Source: Owenia fusiformis
Taxonomy: Eukaryota > Annelida > Polychaeta > Sabellida > Oweniidae
Reading direction: 5' to 3'
NCBI GenBank assembly: GCA_903813345.2
Contig: CAIIXF020000003.1
Location: 27,545,248 to 27,609,247, forward strand
DNA: 64,000 nucleotides
Shown here: one piece after another, positions 1-12,050 of the stretch
Layout of the letters: each line of letters starts with the position of its first letter
Numbering within the stretch: the stretch's first letter is position 1
Notes under the pieces: generated by a model
Seen by the model: only the letters and a program-made list of their open reading frames with translations
Told to the model about the DNA's origin: nothing
Databases searched by the model: none
Position numbers and translations under genes: made by a program

Positions 1-1675
1 ATTTATTGTAGTCTTTTACGCTAGGAGGATATCTCAACAACAGACAGGGTATATTTCGCTTTATTGTAGTCTTTTACGGTAGGAGGTTACCTAAACAACA
101 GACAGGGTATATTTCGCATAAACGGTCAATTTGATTGTTGTAGTCTTTTACGCTAGGAGGATATTCAAATAACAGACAGGGTATATTTCGCATGATCGGT
201 CAATTTGATTGTTGTAATCTATTACGCTAGGATGATATTCAAATAACAGACAGGGTATACTTCGCATAAACGGTCAATTTGACCGTTGTAGTCTATTACG
301 CTTGAGGGATATCCAAATAACAGGCAGGGTATAAATCGTACAAATGCTCAATTTGGCCGGTGCAGTCTATTACGCTAGGAGGATATCTAAACAACAGGCA
401 GGGTATAAATCGTACAAATGCTCAATTTGGCCGGTGCAGTCTATTACGCTAGGAGGATATCTAAACAACAGACAGTATAAATCGTACAAATGCTCAATTT
501 GGCCGGTGCAGTCTATTACGCTAGGAGGATATCTAAACAACAGACAGGGTATAAATCGTACAAATGCTCAATTTGGCCGGTGCAGTCTATTACGCTAGGA
601 GGATATCTAAACAACAGGCAGGGTATAAATCGTACAAATGCTCAATTTGGCCGGTGCAGTCTATTACGCTAGGAGGATATCTAAACAACAGACAGGGTAT
701 AAATTGTACAAATGCTCAATTTGGCCGGTGCAGTCTATTACGCTAGGAGGATATCTAAACAACAGACAGGGTACAAATCGTACAAATGCTCAATTTGGCC
801 GGTGCAGTCTATTACGCTAGGAGGATATCTAAACAACAGGCAGGGTATAAATCGTACAAATGCTCAATTTGGCCGGTGCAGTCTATTACGCTAGGAGGAT
901 ATCTAAACAACAGGCAGGGTATAAATCGTACAAATGCTCAATTTGGCCGGTGCAGTCTATTACGCTAGGAGGATATCTAAACAACAGACGGGGTATAAAT
1001 CGTACAAATGCTTAATTTGGCCGGTGCAGTCTATTACGCTAGGAGGATATCTCAACAACAGACAGGGTATATTTCGCATTTATTGTAGTCTTTTACGCTA
1101 GGAGGATATCTAAACAACTGACAGGGTATATTTTGCATAAACGGTCAATTTGATTGTTGTAGTCTTTTACGCTAGGAGGATATCCAAATAACAGACAGGG
1201 TATATTTCGAATGATCGGTCAATTTGACCGTTGTAGTCTATTACGCTTGGAGGATATCTAAACAACAGACAGGGTATATTTTGCATGATCGGTCAATTTG
1301 ACCGTTGTAGTCTATTACGCTTGGAGGATATCCAAATAACAGGCAGGGTATATATCGTACAAATGCTCAATTTGGCCGATGCAGTCTATTACGCTAGGAG
1401 GATATTTAAATAACAGACAGGGTATATTTCGCATAAACGGTCAATTTGACTGCTGTAGTCCGTTACGCTAGGACAATATTCGAATAGCAGACAGCCTACA
1501 TTTCAAATAAGGGGACAATTGACCCTCAAAGTCTACTATGCTGAGAGAATACTATCCAAGAAGACAGCCAGGCTATATTCTAAATAAAGGGCTTTACCTG
1601 TCACAAAACGACATCGAAACCACAGACAGTCAGGCTATATGTCATTTAAAGGTTCAGGTTGACCGTCGTATTCTA
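1..1675. repeat. 74-bp minisatellite array, about 20 copies, truncated by the window start
   Basis: The unit is 74 bp and repeats head to tail, with the constant block TTACGCTAGGAGGATATC and a GACAGGGTATA or GGCAGGGTATA junction. Two variants exist. One has ATCGTACAAATGCTCAATTTGG and fills about 330-1060 almost without change. The other has TTCGCATAAACGGTCAATTT and forms the edges. Some edge units are shortened to about 55 bp, and one core unit near 473 lacks three bases. Beyond about 1480 the units decay and fade out near 1675. Short overlapping open frames across the core are a by-product of the repeat (spaced exactly 74 bp apart) and are not genes. The array continues to the left of the window. 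Confidence 0.97.
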
Positions 1676-2109
1676 CGTTAGAGACAAAACTCGATTGACT
1701 CGTATTAGTTAGAATAATGATGAAATTGAGAATGTTCAATAAGATTAATTACCGTTTGAGTCAGTATGATCCCGGTCGTTACGAACTACATATATCCTTT
1801 TAGAAAATCATTTCCTCCAAGTAATATCTCCGGATTGCTTTCATTATTTGAATTTATTGCTTTAGATTTTTTAAGAGATGTATAGTGGGTGGGGTATCCG
1901 TGACTGTCAACAATTTAGTAAATTGTATTGTATATAATTGTATACTATTGTATTGTTTATACAGTAAGTCGACGCTCCTTCAAACACTGCTCCAAAAGGG
2001 TAAAGCGAAATAGATAAAATCAAAAATTTATATTTTCAAATATATTACCGCTTACCTTTTTTTGCAATCACCTTGCCACATAATGTTAAATTGACTTTGC
2101 CCGTATTCA
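1676..2109. other. no recognisable feature
   Basis: AT-rich sequence between the minisatellite and the first inverted-repeat element. It holds a short low-complexity stretch (TTGTATTGTATATAATTGTA, near 1923) but no open frame, RNA gene or repeat that I can support. Confidence 0.6.
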
Positions 2110-2671
2110 AGGTGGAGAATCAAAACGATGGTACAGCCGCGGACTGCGACTCACGTCACTGTTCATTGCACCTCACTACGCAAGGCAGATGGCCGGACTA
2201 TTGTTATTCTAACTCCAATTTTCTCAGTAAATGGTACGTTTTTCGCTTACCAAAGATCACAAGAAGATGTAATTGTGCCAACAGTACTTGAATTTTGATC
2301 TAAATCTGATGATATTTCTGATTCCTTTGTTTAAATTGGTATATTAGGGTTAAAATTTGACAAAACTACAAAAGGTTTTGACAAACGTTTTTGTGGCAGA
2401 TTTTGAATTTGTGTGTGTTCATGCTTAGCTATTGGACAGCAACAAGAATGCTAATGCAGGTGGAGTATATGTACGAGTATGTTGATCACCAAATGGGACA
2501 TACCTGCTCTTGTGTTATTTATCCAAAACCCTTATTTACCCTGAATCTTAACATGCCCTCAAAATTAAGATTGGATTTACCGCCATTGTACAGCAACAAT
2601 GCGTTGTAAACTTCGTTTTGAATTGCGCGAGTTGCAGTCCGCGGCTGTGCTATCGTTTTAATTCCCCACCG
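2110..2671. mobile_element. inverted-repeat element with about 45-bp arms (possible MITE)
   Basis: The arm at 2110-2154 contains ACAGCCGCGGACTGCGACTC. It is matched in reverse complement by 2626-2671, which contains GAGTTGCAGTCCGCGGCTGTG. Similarity extends outward through a GGTGGAGAATCAAAACGAT block and its counterpart, then fades. The roughly 470-bp interior shows no transposase-like frame, and the short open frames in it are unremarkable. Arms differ at several positions, so this is an old copy. No target-site duplication could be fixed. Confidence 0.6.
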
Positions 2672-3213
2672 TGGTATTTGATTTAGATTTCAAAGTCAAA
2701 GTCGATGATGCAATATACAGACATCAGATCATTTTGAATGATGTCATTTTATTCAGACCTAAGGTTTTGTATTTAGTTTGTGGTGAATTATGTTTACTTA
2801 TATCATCAGATAATATTTGCAAGCTTTCATCAGAGGAAAACATATCGTGTTGAATTCAAGGAGGTTATGAAAAAATGTAGTAAAAATGTCATGGATATTA
2901 CAATTAATAAGTTGGGGTCTCATTGCCTACATGTATCATAAATAAGCCTTCTTAGAATGAGTGGATTAATCGACGTACTAGTAATTCACTGATTGTGTGT
3001 CTTTAATATTTTTCAAAATGAATAATTTTATTAGCAATATTTCTGAGATGGACAGTGTCTCATAAGCCATTGTTGGCTTGGGGCTTTTGAATAATTGTAC
3101 AATTCTGTAAAACAATAGGCCTGTGACACTTTAATAAATAATAAACTAAACCAATTTTAAACGAAAGTATAACAAATTTTCTCAAAATGTTATTAAAAAA
3201 GGGGCTGGGGAGG
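2672..3213. other. no recognisable feature
   Basis: Unique AT-rich sequence between two inverted-repeat elements. No supported open frame or RNA gene. Confidence 0.6.
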
Positions 3214-3215
3214 TA

Positions 3216-4077
3216 CACTCCCCTCCATAAGTTTGGCAACCTTTTTTTCCCCATTGAACTACGTGTTAAAGCCTCTCTACGCTTGAATTTTTATTTATTT
3301 AACCGGCGATGAAATAACTTATAATATTGATGGAAACGTAACTTGACTTTATTTCCAATACCTCCAAATTTTCTCAATTTTTTTCCTCAATTACAATAGG
3401 TCGAAAATTGATGATGAATTTGATGAATTTTTGAAAATCGACATTCCCATGTTAACCAATGGGAAATGGTAGGTTTGCCGCAAGTCATATGACAGAATAT
3501 CCATCCATCCTAGTCCTTGCAAAAATACGAGTTAGGCAGGAAATAGAATTTGCTAACTTTAGTTAACAAAAAATTGATATGTTTCTTCAGGTTCAACAAA
3601 GTTATAGGGCGTTAAAGTCAAAAAACCTATCTCGTTGAAATAACACAGGAGGCGAAAAAATTATTTTCAAAAATGACTTTGAAGCGCTGTAACTTTAATA
3701 TTCATCCAATAAACTAAACACTTAGTGTTAAAAAAGCTAGACAATTCGATTTTCTATATAAAAACATTTTTTGCTGGATCTTTTACTGAAAAGATATCCT
3801 GATTTCTGATTTGCCCCGAACCCTCCATTTCCCATTGGATTACATGGGAATGACGATTTTCAAAAATTCATCAAATTTATCATCAATTTTCGACCTATTG
3901 TAATAGAGGAAAAAAATTGAGAAAATTTGGAGGTATTTGAAATAAAGTCAAGTTACGTTTCCATCAATATTATAAGTTATTTCATCGTCGGTTAAATAAA
4001 TAAAAATTCAAACGTAAATAGGCTTTAACACGTAGTTCAATGGGGAAAAAAGGTTTCCAAACTTATGGAGGGGAGTG
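3216..4077. mobile_element. foldback-type non-autonomous DNA transposon, 254-bp terminal inverted repeats, TA flanks
   Basis: The left arm 3216-3469 and right arm 3825-4077 are near-perfect reverse complements. The termini read CACTCCCCTCCATAAGTTTGG, and a TA dinucleotide lies immediately outside each end (3214-3215 and 4078-4079). TA flanks and long inverted repeats are what Tc1/mariner-superfamily derivatives show; the superfamily assignment is inference. The 355-bp centre has no coding potential. Arms differ by few substitutions and small gaps, suggesting a moderately young insertion. The same terminus appears at 63985-64000, so the family is present more than once locally. Confidence 0.9.
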
Positions 4078-4079
4078 TA

Positions 4080-7000
4080 TGCAGAAGGTTACGGGCTAAG
4101 TTGTACTCTATCAAATCTTGCTCAATCGAGGCGTGTTCCTCCTTCCTTTATGTATAGTCAACACTCTAACCAGTTTTATACTTTTTCTTTGGTAAATACT
4201 AAACTTCAGAGAGACTAGACACTCTAAATCGTTTCTGACACGTTATTCATAAATTCTCTGTTTTCAATTGTTTCCTTGGTAACATCATCTAAGTGGTTGC
4301 AAAGTTATCGAGTCTATAAACCATTGGCGATAATATTAATGTCACTGGTGAAACCTTGTTTTATGGATTCATTCTGACTCCCAAAGTTCTGCATATGAAA
4401 ATTCTTTACTTCTTTTTATCTTGTTAATGTTCAACTATCAATTGAAGCTTATCCGAAGCAGCATGACATTCATAGCGAAGTATTACCGGATTTACATGTA
4501 TTTCAAATTTTTACCCCATTTTGAAATAAGGTCAAAATGCTGCTTAAAACAGAATTAATTTTGTGTTTACATATAGTTTAGATTAGTAAATGGGTAATTT
4601 TAAATTAGTAATGGGTCGTTAGGGAATAAATTTGGGGTACTGGGGACTTGTCTTTTTCATGACTGACGCTGTTGTGCTTTTGCATATTTGTAAACTTTTG
4701 TTCATTCCTCATTTGACTATTGGCCTATACAGGGGCTAAAAAGGTTGATGTACGGTAGAGTCGGATTATGAGGTACGTGGTTTGTCGCTAAAATAAATCT
4801 ATCCATTCGAATAATCATCATTTGTTTGTTTAAGACACCATCTAGTATGCAACGATCGGATATTGTATATTAACGGTTAAAATCCATTTATGCTAATTCT
4901 GAGATATATTCCATGGTAAAACATGTGTTCTGTGTATTTGCACATGCATAATTTTGTTTTAATTGCTTTAAAGGTCCCATGTAAGCTCTCAAAATATTAT
5001 TTAATCATCCAAATATTACTTGTCATGACTTAAATTAATTATTTTCTTGATAAATCATATCAAACTCCGTATTATATAATATCATTTTAAAGAGAATTTA
5101 ATATTCAACAAAATGTGAATGGTAAGGTTGCATTATTGTTAGCAGTGCTTATACTACATGTAATGATATTACATTTATTCAAACATGATGTTTATGTACA
5201 ATGTACATAATACAGCATGCATGTGCAACCAAACATCACTGTATTGTTTTTGGCCCACATTGTATATCTATTACGATCACAAAACCACACTACTCCTTTT
5301 AATTAAATAAGATCTGAACTGTTTGCACAATTTCACTCACCATCCAATTTCTAACAAATCTAATCTACTTTTGTTTGGAAATGATAACCTAAGCAACTTA
5401 ATAAATGAAAAACAAAATTAAGATTCTAGTGCTTTATGTTGGTTTAGTAGGATGCAATTGCCCCTTTCTCACTCTACTATACCTAACACTTAGAAATGCA
5501 TAAGATACTTTGTTTGTCTAATTGTATTGTTTAGTATGTTTTTGAAAGTGTTCAACCGATAAACCATTAATAAGGAACAGACAAATAAAAACATATACAT
5601 AATCATTACTAATAGGCCAAATGGGTTGCTCGTGAACACCAAATGCAAGGTGTAGTAGAGTGTTTCTATCGGTCAAGGAAGTGCAGACATGCTGGGTTTA
5701 GCTATCACAGACATTCTGTGTGTAGTCCAGTTCCAGAGGAGAGAACCTGTTAGCTATAATAATGTAAGTTGTGTTTTAATACCTGTAAATGAAAATAAAC
5801 GAGGAAGAATATTATATTAGGTCGATTTCCGACGTCAATATTTTTTATTGTTTACTGACGCTAACAAACTAACAAATGAGAAAAGTCGTTATTCGACATC
5901 AAAGGTAACACAGACAATGTAAAATAAGTTTATTAAACGACAATGAATTACGAATGAAAAATGATCATTGTACAAATACGCAGTTTACAGGGTGGGTCAA
6001 TAAAAGACATGTCTCCCTTGGATTTTTTGTCTCTGAGAGATAACCCCCAGGGAGATGACACTTGTTTTAATGTATTTGGGCAATTTAGTAACCAAATTCA
6101 GTTTAGCACAGGCAAATGAGGGTAGTCTTCAATGACTGCTTAATGCATGACGAAATGACTTACTTGCATTTGCATCTTCATCCTAGCAATTCCGTACTTA
6201 ACTTCACTTACTTTTAACTTAAAAGTAGTCACACTAAGCCAACCTTATTTTGTATTCAGATCATTGAACGATATTGCTATTTTAGATCGTCCTCGAACTT
6301 AAGCGTGAACGGCATGCAATTTTATTTCTAAGGGCTGAGGTTGTGTATAACTTGGGCATCAAGAAACTTAACTCCTCGAGTCCTTGTGATAATGTACCGT
6401 TTTTGCTTTTACATTTATTCTTCTTGACCCCGACCTTTTTTATTAGCTCTCTTGTACGTTCAAGATATGTACCTAAGGAAATCAAGTACCAATAATTTAC
6501 TCCATCAGAACATTAAATAAAGTGGGCAATTGTGTTAATGCGTCCTAGTTTGAAATTCGAAATCCATTTCCAGAAGGCTTTATATGGCCTTATTACACTA
6601 ATTGTGATTACTTCCTTTTAAGACAAGAACACTGATAAAGCACTGTATAACAATTTATACTTCACAATCAATATTTGGAAAAAATGGGAAAGTAAATCAG
6701 GAAAACCGTAACATTTGGTACAGACGATCTCAACGTCAATCACCGGTATAAAGAGTGGCAATAACACTACTGTATGTTAGTATATCTTAACACTAGTGGC
6801 AAACAATCAAAACGTAAATTGAAGTATTGCATAATACCTGTAAATTTTGGAAAACATGAGCCAACCAACCCATGTCGATTATAGACCGGTACTCTGGTAG
6901 ACTATACAAACGGTAAAAGAACAACAAGTTCACAGTTGTGTTTGGGGAATACAAACACCTATGAGGTGTTTTATTTTTAGGCTCACCCCAGGTGACGTTT

Positions 7001-8118
7001 ATTGTATTTTACTTACTCCTTATACTAGTATCGCGTATAAAGCATCCTTTATAGTACATATAGTTCTCCTTATAGTATATGGAGTATACGGAGTCTATGA
7101 TTCATTATATCATATTCATTACATATATGTTTGTTATGTTTATGTTTTATTTATTTCCTAAATTCCAAATAATACAAGTACAATCACAATAGTGGAAGAC
7201 ACCCCAAGGGGCATATAATCCACGTTATATTAAACAAAAAATATTTACAAGTAGCAAAACTCATACAAGAAATCAGTGCTCATTAGAATTAAAGATCGAC
7301 ACTAAATATTTCACATTCGGTTGGTCCCATCCCCCATCCTCCTCTACCCACGCTATAAAAGTGAATTTTTTACGCCAGAGATTTGTCTCCAGAAAAGTTA
7401 GACTTTATAACGTATAGAGTATATTTTATTCTTATCATGAGGAGAAATTATATTGTCTTCACCTCGCAAATGGGTTCGTCTGTAGCTAATACCCTGGTGG
7501 ATGTATTCCCTATGCCAAACATGTTTATTTGTAGGTTATTTGTGTGTTTTCGAATACAGTGTGTAATAAATTGTAAACATTCTGTTGTGTAGTTCTTTGC
7601 TGATATAAACTAAAGGCAAATACACTGTCCAATAATGGCTGTCTCACCTTATGAGGCAACCCATCTACTCATTTACCTAATTGAGCGTGTTTTCTTTAAG
7701 TTGTGCTAGATGCCAAGGCATGTTGAATCACGCAACTGTTAATAACAGGCCTAAACAAGTTCTGGCAAGTCTGAACAAACCATGATTGTTATATCTCGCG
7801 TCAACGATGCGAACAACAGCAACGAAATCCACGATCACACATATATTGTGGTATTGGCTTATACATCATTAAGATAACGTATTCCGTATTACAATCCAGT
7901 CGTCTTGCAGAAGCTTAAGGAGCTTAATGATTCAAAGTGTTCATTTGTTTTAGTCGCTTTCGGCAGTTTAGCAACTAATTCATCTCAATAATAATGTACT
8001 TAAAAATGGGTACTCTATTAGTATGAATATCCTTTATTAAACATGAGTAACCCTTTCAAGAGAAAAAACGCTCATATACGTAAATCACGACTGTTAAATA
8101 AAGATAGTCGTGATACCT
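4080..8118. other. long stretch without a supportable gene
   Basis: Four kilobases of AT-rich sequence. Open frames are short and have no recognisable motifs. Near 5991 the string CAGGGTGGGTCAATAAAAG resembles a Tc1/mariner-type end but no partner was found. Near 5763 an AAT|GTAAGT splice-donor consensus follows a short region with two open frames, which alone is not evidence of an exon. I see no RNA gene or tandem repeat. Confidence 0.5.
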
Positions 8119-8325
8119 GAACTAAACTAGCTTTTGCGAATTCAACTGTCGACTGGCGCCTGTCGAATTCATTGCTATTTTATGGCCAACTCATTTAAAT
8201 ATGAATGCTTAAGTGAGTTGATACTCTTAATTTATATTTACATGAGTTGGTCATAATAAAACAGTAATCAAATCGACAGGCTTCATTCAGTCGACAGTTG
8301 AATTCGTGAATGCTAGATTAGTTCA
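8119..8325. mobile_element. 207-bp palindromic MITE
   Basis: Left arm 8119-8194 and right arm 8243-8325 are imperfect reverse complements. The clearest block is GCGAATTCAACTGTCGACT on the left and AGTCGACAGTTGAATTCGTG on the right. The arms continue inward to GGCCAACTCA and TGAGTTGGTC. A 48-bp AT-rich loop separates them. Nothing in the element is coding. Target-site duplication was not resolved because similarity fades gradually outside the arms. Confidence 0.75.
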
Positions 8326-9133
8326 CCTTGAAACTTAATGTGAGTTAATAAACGTATTGTGACCGATAGTTGGTTGTGGCAGACGACTGAGTAAGGTCAA
8401 ACTATATCCTTATATAACGTCCATAATTTAACTGTTGAGGCCATGATTTACATTCCGAAACCCATAGTTTTCAGTTTTAACGCCAGAAATTAACGCTCAT
8501 ATTTTACGTTGAAAACAAAATACCTGACAACTGAATGCGTGCATAAAAGTCTTAACGTTCATAAATAACGCCAACACCAACATAAAAAACGTATGTAATC
8601 ACTCGGTATGTTTCTTTCTTATGGCTTTTTGCAAAGGAGACATTACATGTTTGGCCGATTTGATGTTTGATATCAAAATTACACAGTCTCTATAACCTGC
8701 ATCATTTTATACACTGGGCTGTTGACGTCAGTCATCCTGTTTGAAGAATCGTTAGAGGATGCGATCTATCTAACATTAATTCAAGATTGTTAGAAATCAG
8801 ACAGTTTCTAAGTCAACTTTTATCAGATATCTTCTAGGTTATTTATTACAAGCCTTAGTAGCGGATAGTTCCATTTTCAACCTAATATAGAGAATCAGTT
8901 TTGATTAAGTTCCCAATTTACAAAACCGTTTAGTCAATCTGCTTCAGTGGGTTAGCTATGATCTTAATATCCATAGTTTGTTCAAGAAGGTGATGCTTCT
9001 GCCAATATAGTTGGAGAACCTCTTTATTCAATTCTTTTTTATACGAGACACAATTCATTTTTTGATTTTGATTTGATTTGGGAGAAATCCAACATTCGTC
9101 GTGAACACAAATTCGAATTAATCATACAATACA

Positions 9134-9496
9134 ATGCTTAGAACTAAAATGCCTGAATTTAGACACACCCTTTCGACAAAATATAGAGCGGTTTCTGGAA
9201 TGGAATGGTCATATACAGACACAGTTATAGATTATCTTTCCAAAAAGGAAACAAAGTATTTGAATTTATTTTTTAACGACAGACGAAAGGAAATCTTTAA
9301 AATAAATGAAGAGGCTATGTCTAAGATAACGTTGCAAAAATCAATAAATCAAAATTGGCAAAAACGAAGTATAATAAGGCACACTTCTTTAGGGATAACG
9401 ACAACACAGATTTTCTCAGGAATTCGTGTTCACTTTAAAAAAAACTTTCCTCTCAAATGGATGCATTACGATATTATATCTGATTTACTCTTTTGA
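9134..9496 (+). CDS. unassigned 120-codon open reading frame, possible transposon-gene remnant
   Basis: I do not recognise this protein. It is 120 residues, rich in Lys, Arg and Glu. A stretch at about residues 30-75 looks helical and charged (from DTVIDYLSKKETKYLNLFF to LQKSINQNWQKRS). It has no signal peptide or membrane segment. Its N-terminal part loosely recalls helical regions of uncharacterised transposon-associated proteins (a short helix, then a long charged helix), but that is an impression from memory. The frame is unusually long for this AT-rich window and its composition is protein-like, so a decayed or single-exon coding remnant is possible. No neighbouring coding piece, promoter or polyadenylation context supports it as a functional gene. 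Confidence 0.2.
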   Translation: MLRTKMPEFRHTLSTKYRAVSGMEWSYTDTVIDYLSKKETKYLNLFFNDRRKEIFKINEEAMSKITLQKSINQNWQKRSIIRHTSLGITTTQIFSGIRVHFKKNFPLKWMHYDIISDLLF

Positions 9497-10399
9497 ACCT
9501 CGCTACTAATGCAGTACATTATGTACATCGGCGCTTACTAATCTTGTTGACTATACGAGAAAAATTGTGAGCTGTTCCATCAGAGCCTTACAAACATATC
9601 AATCTGTTGGTCTTCAAAGTTAGGTTAAGTAGAAAATACGGACAGCGACTCTATATTATCTATTATTTAATCGATTCGTAAATCACTAGGTTTTAAATAA
9701 CGACCGTACTATATTTTATATTACGTCCTTTCATACCAGTTATTTATATTGTACTTATACCTTTAATTAGAGATGTTTCTCGAGGATCTATTGTTTTGAG
9801 AGATAGTTACTAACCGTGGTATTTTTATGAATAAGGAAGGTAGGTCACTGCTAAAATCCGTGGAGAGGCTAAAAATATGTCGGTGCGCACTATCAAAATA
9901 TATATTCAACTTTTTAAATTCAGCGTTAATTGTTACTTATCGTTTGTTTAATGAGAAGCTTCGTAGAAGAATTATGGTCCATAAAGACCGTGAATTATGG
10001 TCGTAGGTTGCAAACTAAAGACACAAAGTTGTTATCGAAAACAATATACAACCTGAAGACACTAGATTCATTCCTTGTTATTTTATCGTGGTTGTTAGAT
10101 TCAGTTTATGTTAATCACTCAGGAAGTTTATGCCTCAATGCAGTCGTTCTTGAGTAATTTGTATCCATGAATTATTTATATACATGTGTAGTATTTCATG
10201 AGAGAAACAATAAAGATAGCTTTGATTGATACTTGTAAACATTCCAGATGAATTCTATGATAATTGCAAATCAATGGAAAGACAAATTAGTATCGCAAAA
10301 CCTAGTTATATAGTAAAATAAATCTTAATGAGTTGAACAATCTAATTTTTTCAAAGTTGTGAACAGGGAGAGGGGGTGCAAAGGGGGTGGGTGACAAAT

Positions 10400-10626
10400 C
10401 AGGCCCGTAGCCAGGATTTCCCAGGGGGGGGGGGTCAGTTTTCAAAAATTTCCAGGGGGGGGGGTTCACATTTGACAATTTTGGCCCAAATATGGCTAAA
10501 AGCACTTGAGAAGTGCTCAAAATGGTGAAGAACTGCATGAAAGAATTTTTGAAAGAATTTTTGGCCAGGGGGGGGGGGGTTCGCCCGAACCCTGCGAACC
10601 CCCCCCCCCCCCTGGCTACGGGCCTG
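10400..10626. mobile_element. 227-bp MITE with CAGGCCCGTAGCCAGG terminal inverted repeats
   Basis: The termini are CAGGCCCGTAGCCAGG and its exact reverse complement CCTGGCTACGGGCCTG. Subterminal poly-G tracts lie at about 10424-10435 and 10456-10464, with another near 10568 and a poly-C tract near 10600-10611. These G/C tracts are typical of this kind of element in animal genomes. Flanks are CAAAT (10395-10399) and CAAGT (10627-10631), consistent with a 5-bp target duplication carrying one change. The interior has a GCACTTGAGAAGTGC mini-palindrome and no coding potential. Confidence 0.85.
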
Positions 10627-11472
10627 CAAGTTGTATTTCAAAGCAGAGTAAGCAAAGAGAAACTGTACAAGTTTAACGATATAAATTTTTCCATAGCTGT
10701 GAATAGAAAAATGTAAGCACTAGTGTCAAAGGATGAAAGACAAACGAGCGTTACAAAACCCATCAAGGAAACGTTACATGTCTTCTAAACGGCAAATCTT
10801 TCTACACAGTATCGCTTATATTAATGTAGATGATGGGAATTTCCGGAGAATCGATATATTTTCTTGTTATAAGCGATGATAATACGTTTTCAATTAGCTT
10901 AGAACTATGAAAGACAACCCATTTAAGAAAGCAATAATTATAAAAAACAGTTCTTTTGATGTGAAGAATGCTTTCGTTGACAAGAAAATTCTAAAGCTAG
11001 AGGCAGTACTCATATTTTTCTATCATAAAATTACTTATCTAAACCCCCACTGCAATATAGAGACTCAACAGTTTTTTTGGACAAAGGGATCGTGTTTTGT
11101 CGATTTTATTAGCAATATTTAAAAACAAAAATTTTGCATTCCAATACTGCAACAAGTGGTGCGATTTACGAGCTCTTGAATTCTGTATTTCTAGATAAAA
11201 ATTGATGTCATTTCTCGCGAGGAAGAATTATTAATTACTGCATTGAGTGCTAATTTCAACCGTTAACCAGCATTGAAATAACTGTCTTGCGTTTACAATT
11301 CGTCCTCTTGTTCTCTGATTAACGTAGTCAACGTAGAAAAACATTTAGTATTTTGTCAAGTTTCTGGATTGCCTAATAAAAGAGTTCACGTCAGAGTTCT
11401 CGACAAGATGTATGATGACTTAACATGGCGGTTTCAAGCTGAAGTTTGTTACATTATCTATAAGATCGAAGG

Positions 11473-11538
11473 CAGACCCGTAGACGGCTATTGCCAATTT
11501 TTGGCTCGAATCTCCCGATCTCCGTGTCTACGGGCTTG
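11473..11538. repeat. 66-bp inverted repeat resembling CAGGCCCGTAG-type ends
   Basis: CAGACCCGTAGAC at the left and GTCTACGGGCTTG at the right form an imperfect inverted repeat around a 40-bp loop. The ends resemble those of the 10400-10626 element, so this may be a very short internally deleted relative. It could also be a chance hairpin. Target duplication was not convincing. Confidence 0.35.
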
Positions 11539-11784
11539 AAAAGGGTCCTGATATAAACAGTTATACTCTTCTTTCCAGCGAGTTACAGCTACAAGGTATG
11601 TCATATTTCATGGACGATTCAACTAAGGAATTCAATCAGAACGTACCAGGAGAGTTAGAGACTTATAAATAACGGCTCACACTAGCCATCCAATATTCTA
11701 TATTAATATGATGGTTTTTTCGGTTATGGCTTTTTTTACATCTAGAAACTAATGATATTGATTGAAATATGAGTTGATATATTA

Positions 11785-12050
11785 GAGAGATTTTGCAACT
11801 CACTTACAGCATGTTTATTATTCCCGTATAGCGTATATCTTATGAAGCGTTTGATTACGTCATCATTTATTGCGCACCTCTATACGTCCATACGTGTGAT
11901 ATTCTTATAAATTGTCACTCATACGTAAGAATATCACACTCTTGGACGTATAGAGCAGCGCAATAAATAATGTAGTAATCAAACGGTTCATAAATGTAAG
12001 TTATACGTTATACGGGAGTAATAAACATGCTATAAGTGAGTTAAAATCTG
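11785..12050. mobile_element. 266-bp palindromic MITE
   Basis: Near the left end, AACTCACTTACAGCATGTTT is matched by AACATGCTATAAGTGAGTT near the right end. The arms continue inward through GTTTGATTAC and GTAATCAAAC, ATTTATTGCGC and GCGCAATAAAT, and TGTGATATTCTTA and TAAGAATATCACA. About 240 of the 266 bp pair with small gaps, so a transcript would form one long hairpin. The element is non-coding. Ends are fixed only to within about 10 bp. Confidence 0.85.

Noticed and set aside
344-968. Series of overlapping 60-84-codon frames beginning MLNLAGAVYYARR
   Set aside because: They start exactly 74 bp apart inside the minisatellite and are simply the repeat read in three frames.
5640-5768. Possible exon ending at AAT|GTAAGT
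   Set aside because: The donor is good, but there is no convincing acceptor, the two candidate frames give unrelated short peptides, and no homologue is recognised.
5991-6080. CAGGGTGGGTCAATAAAAG as a mariner-type end, with a weak partner AGGGAGATGACAC
   Set aside because: The inner match is only about ten bases and no right terminus with TA was found.
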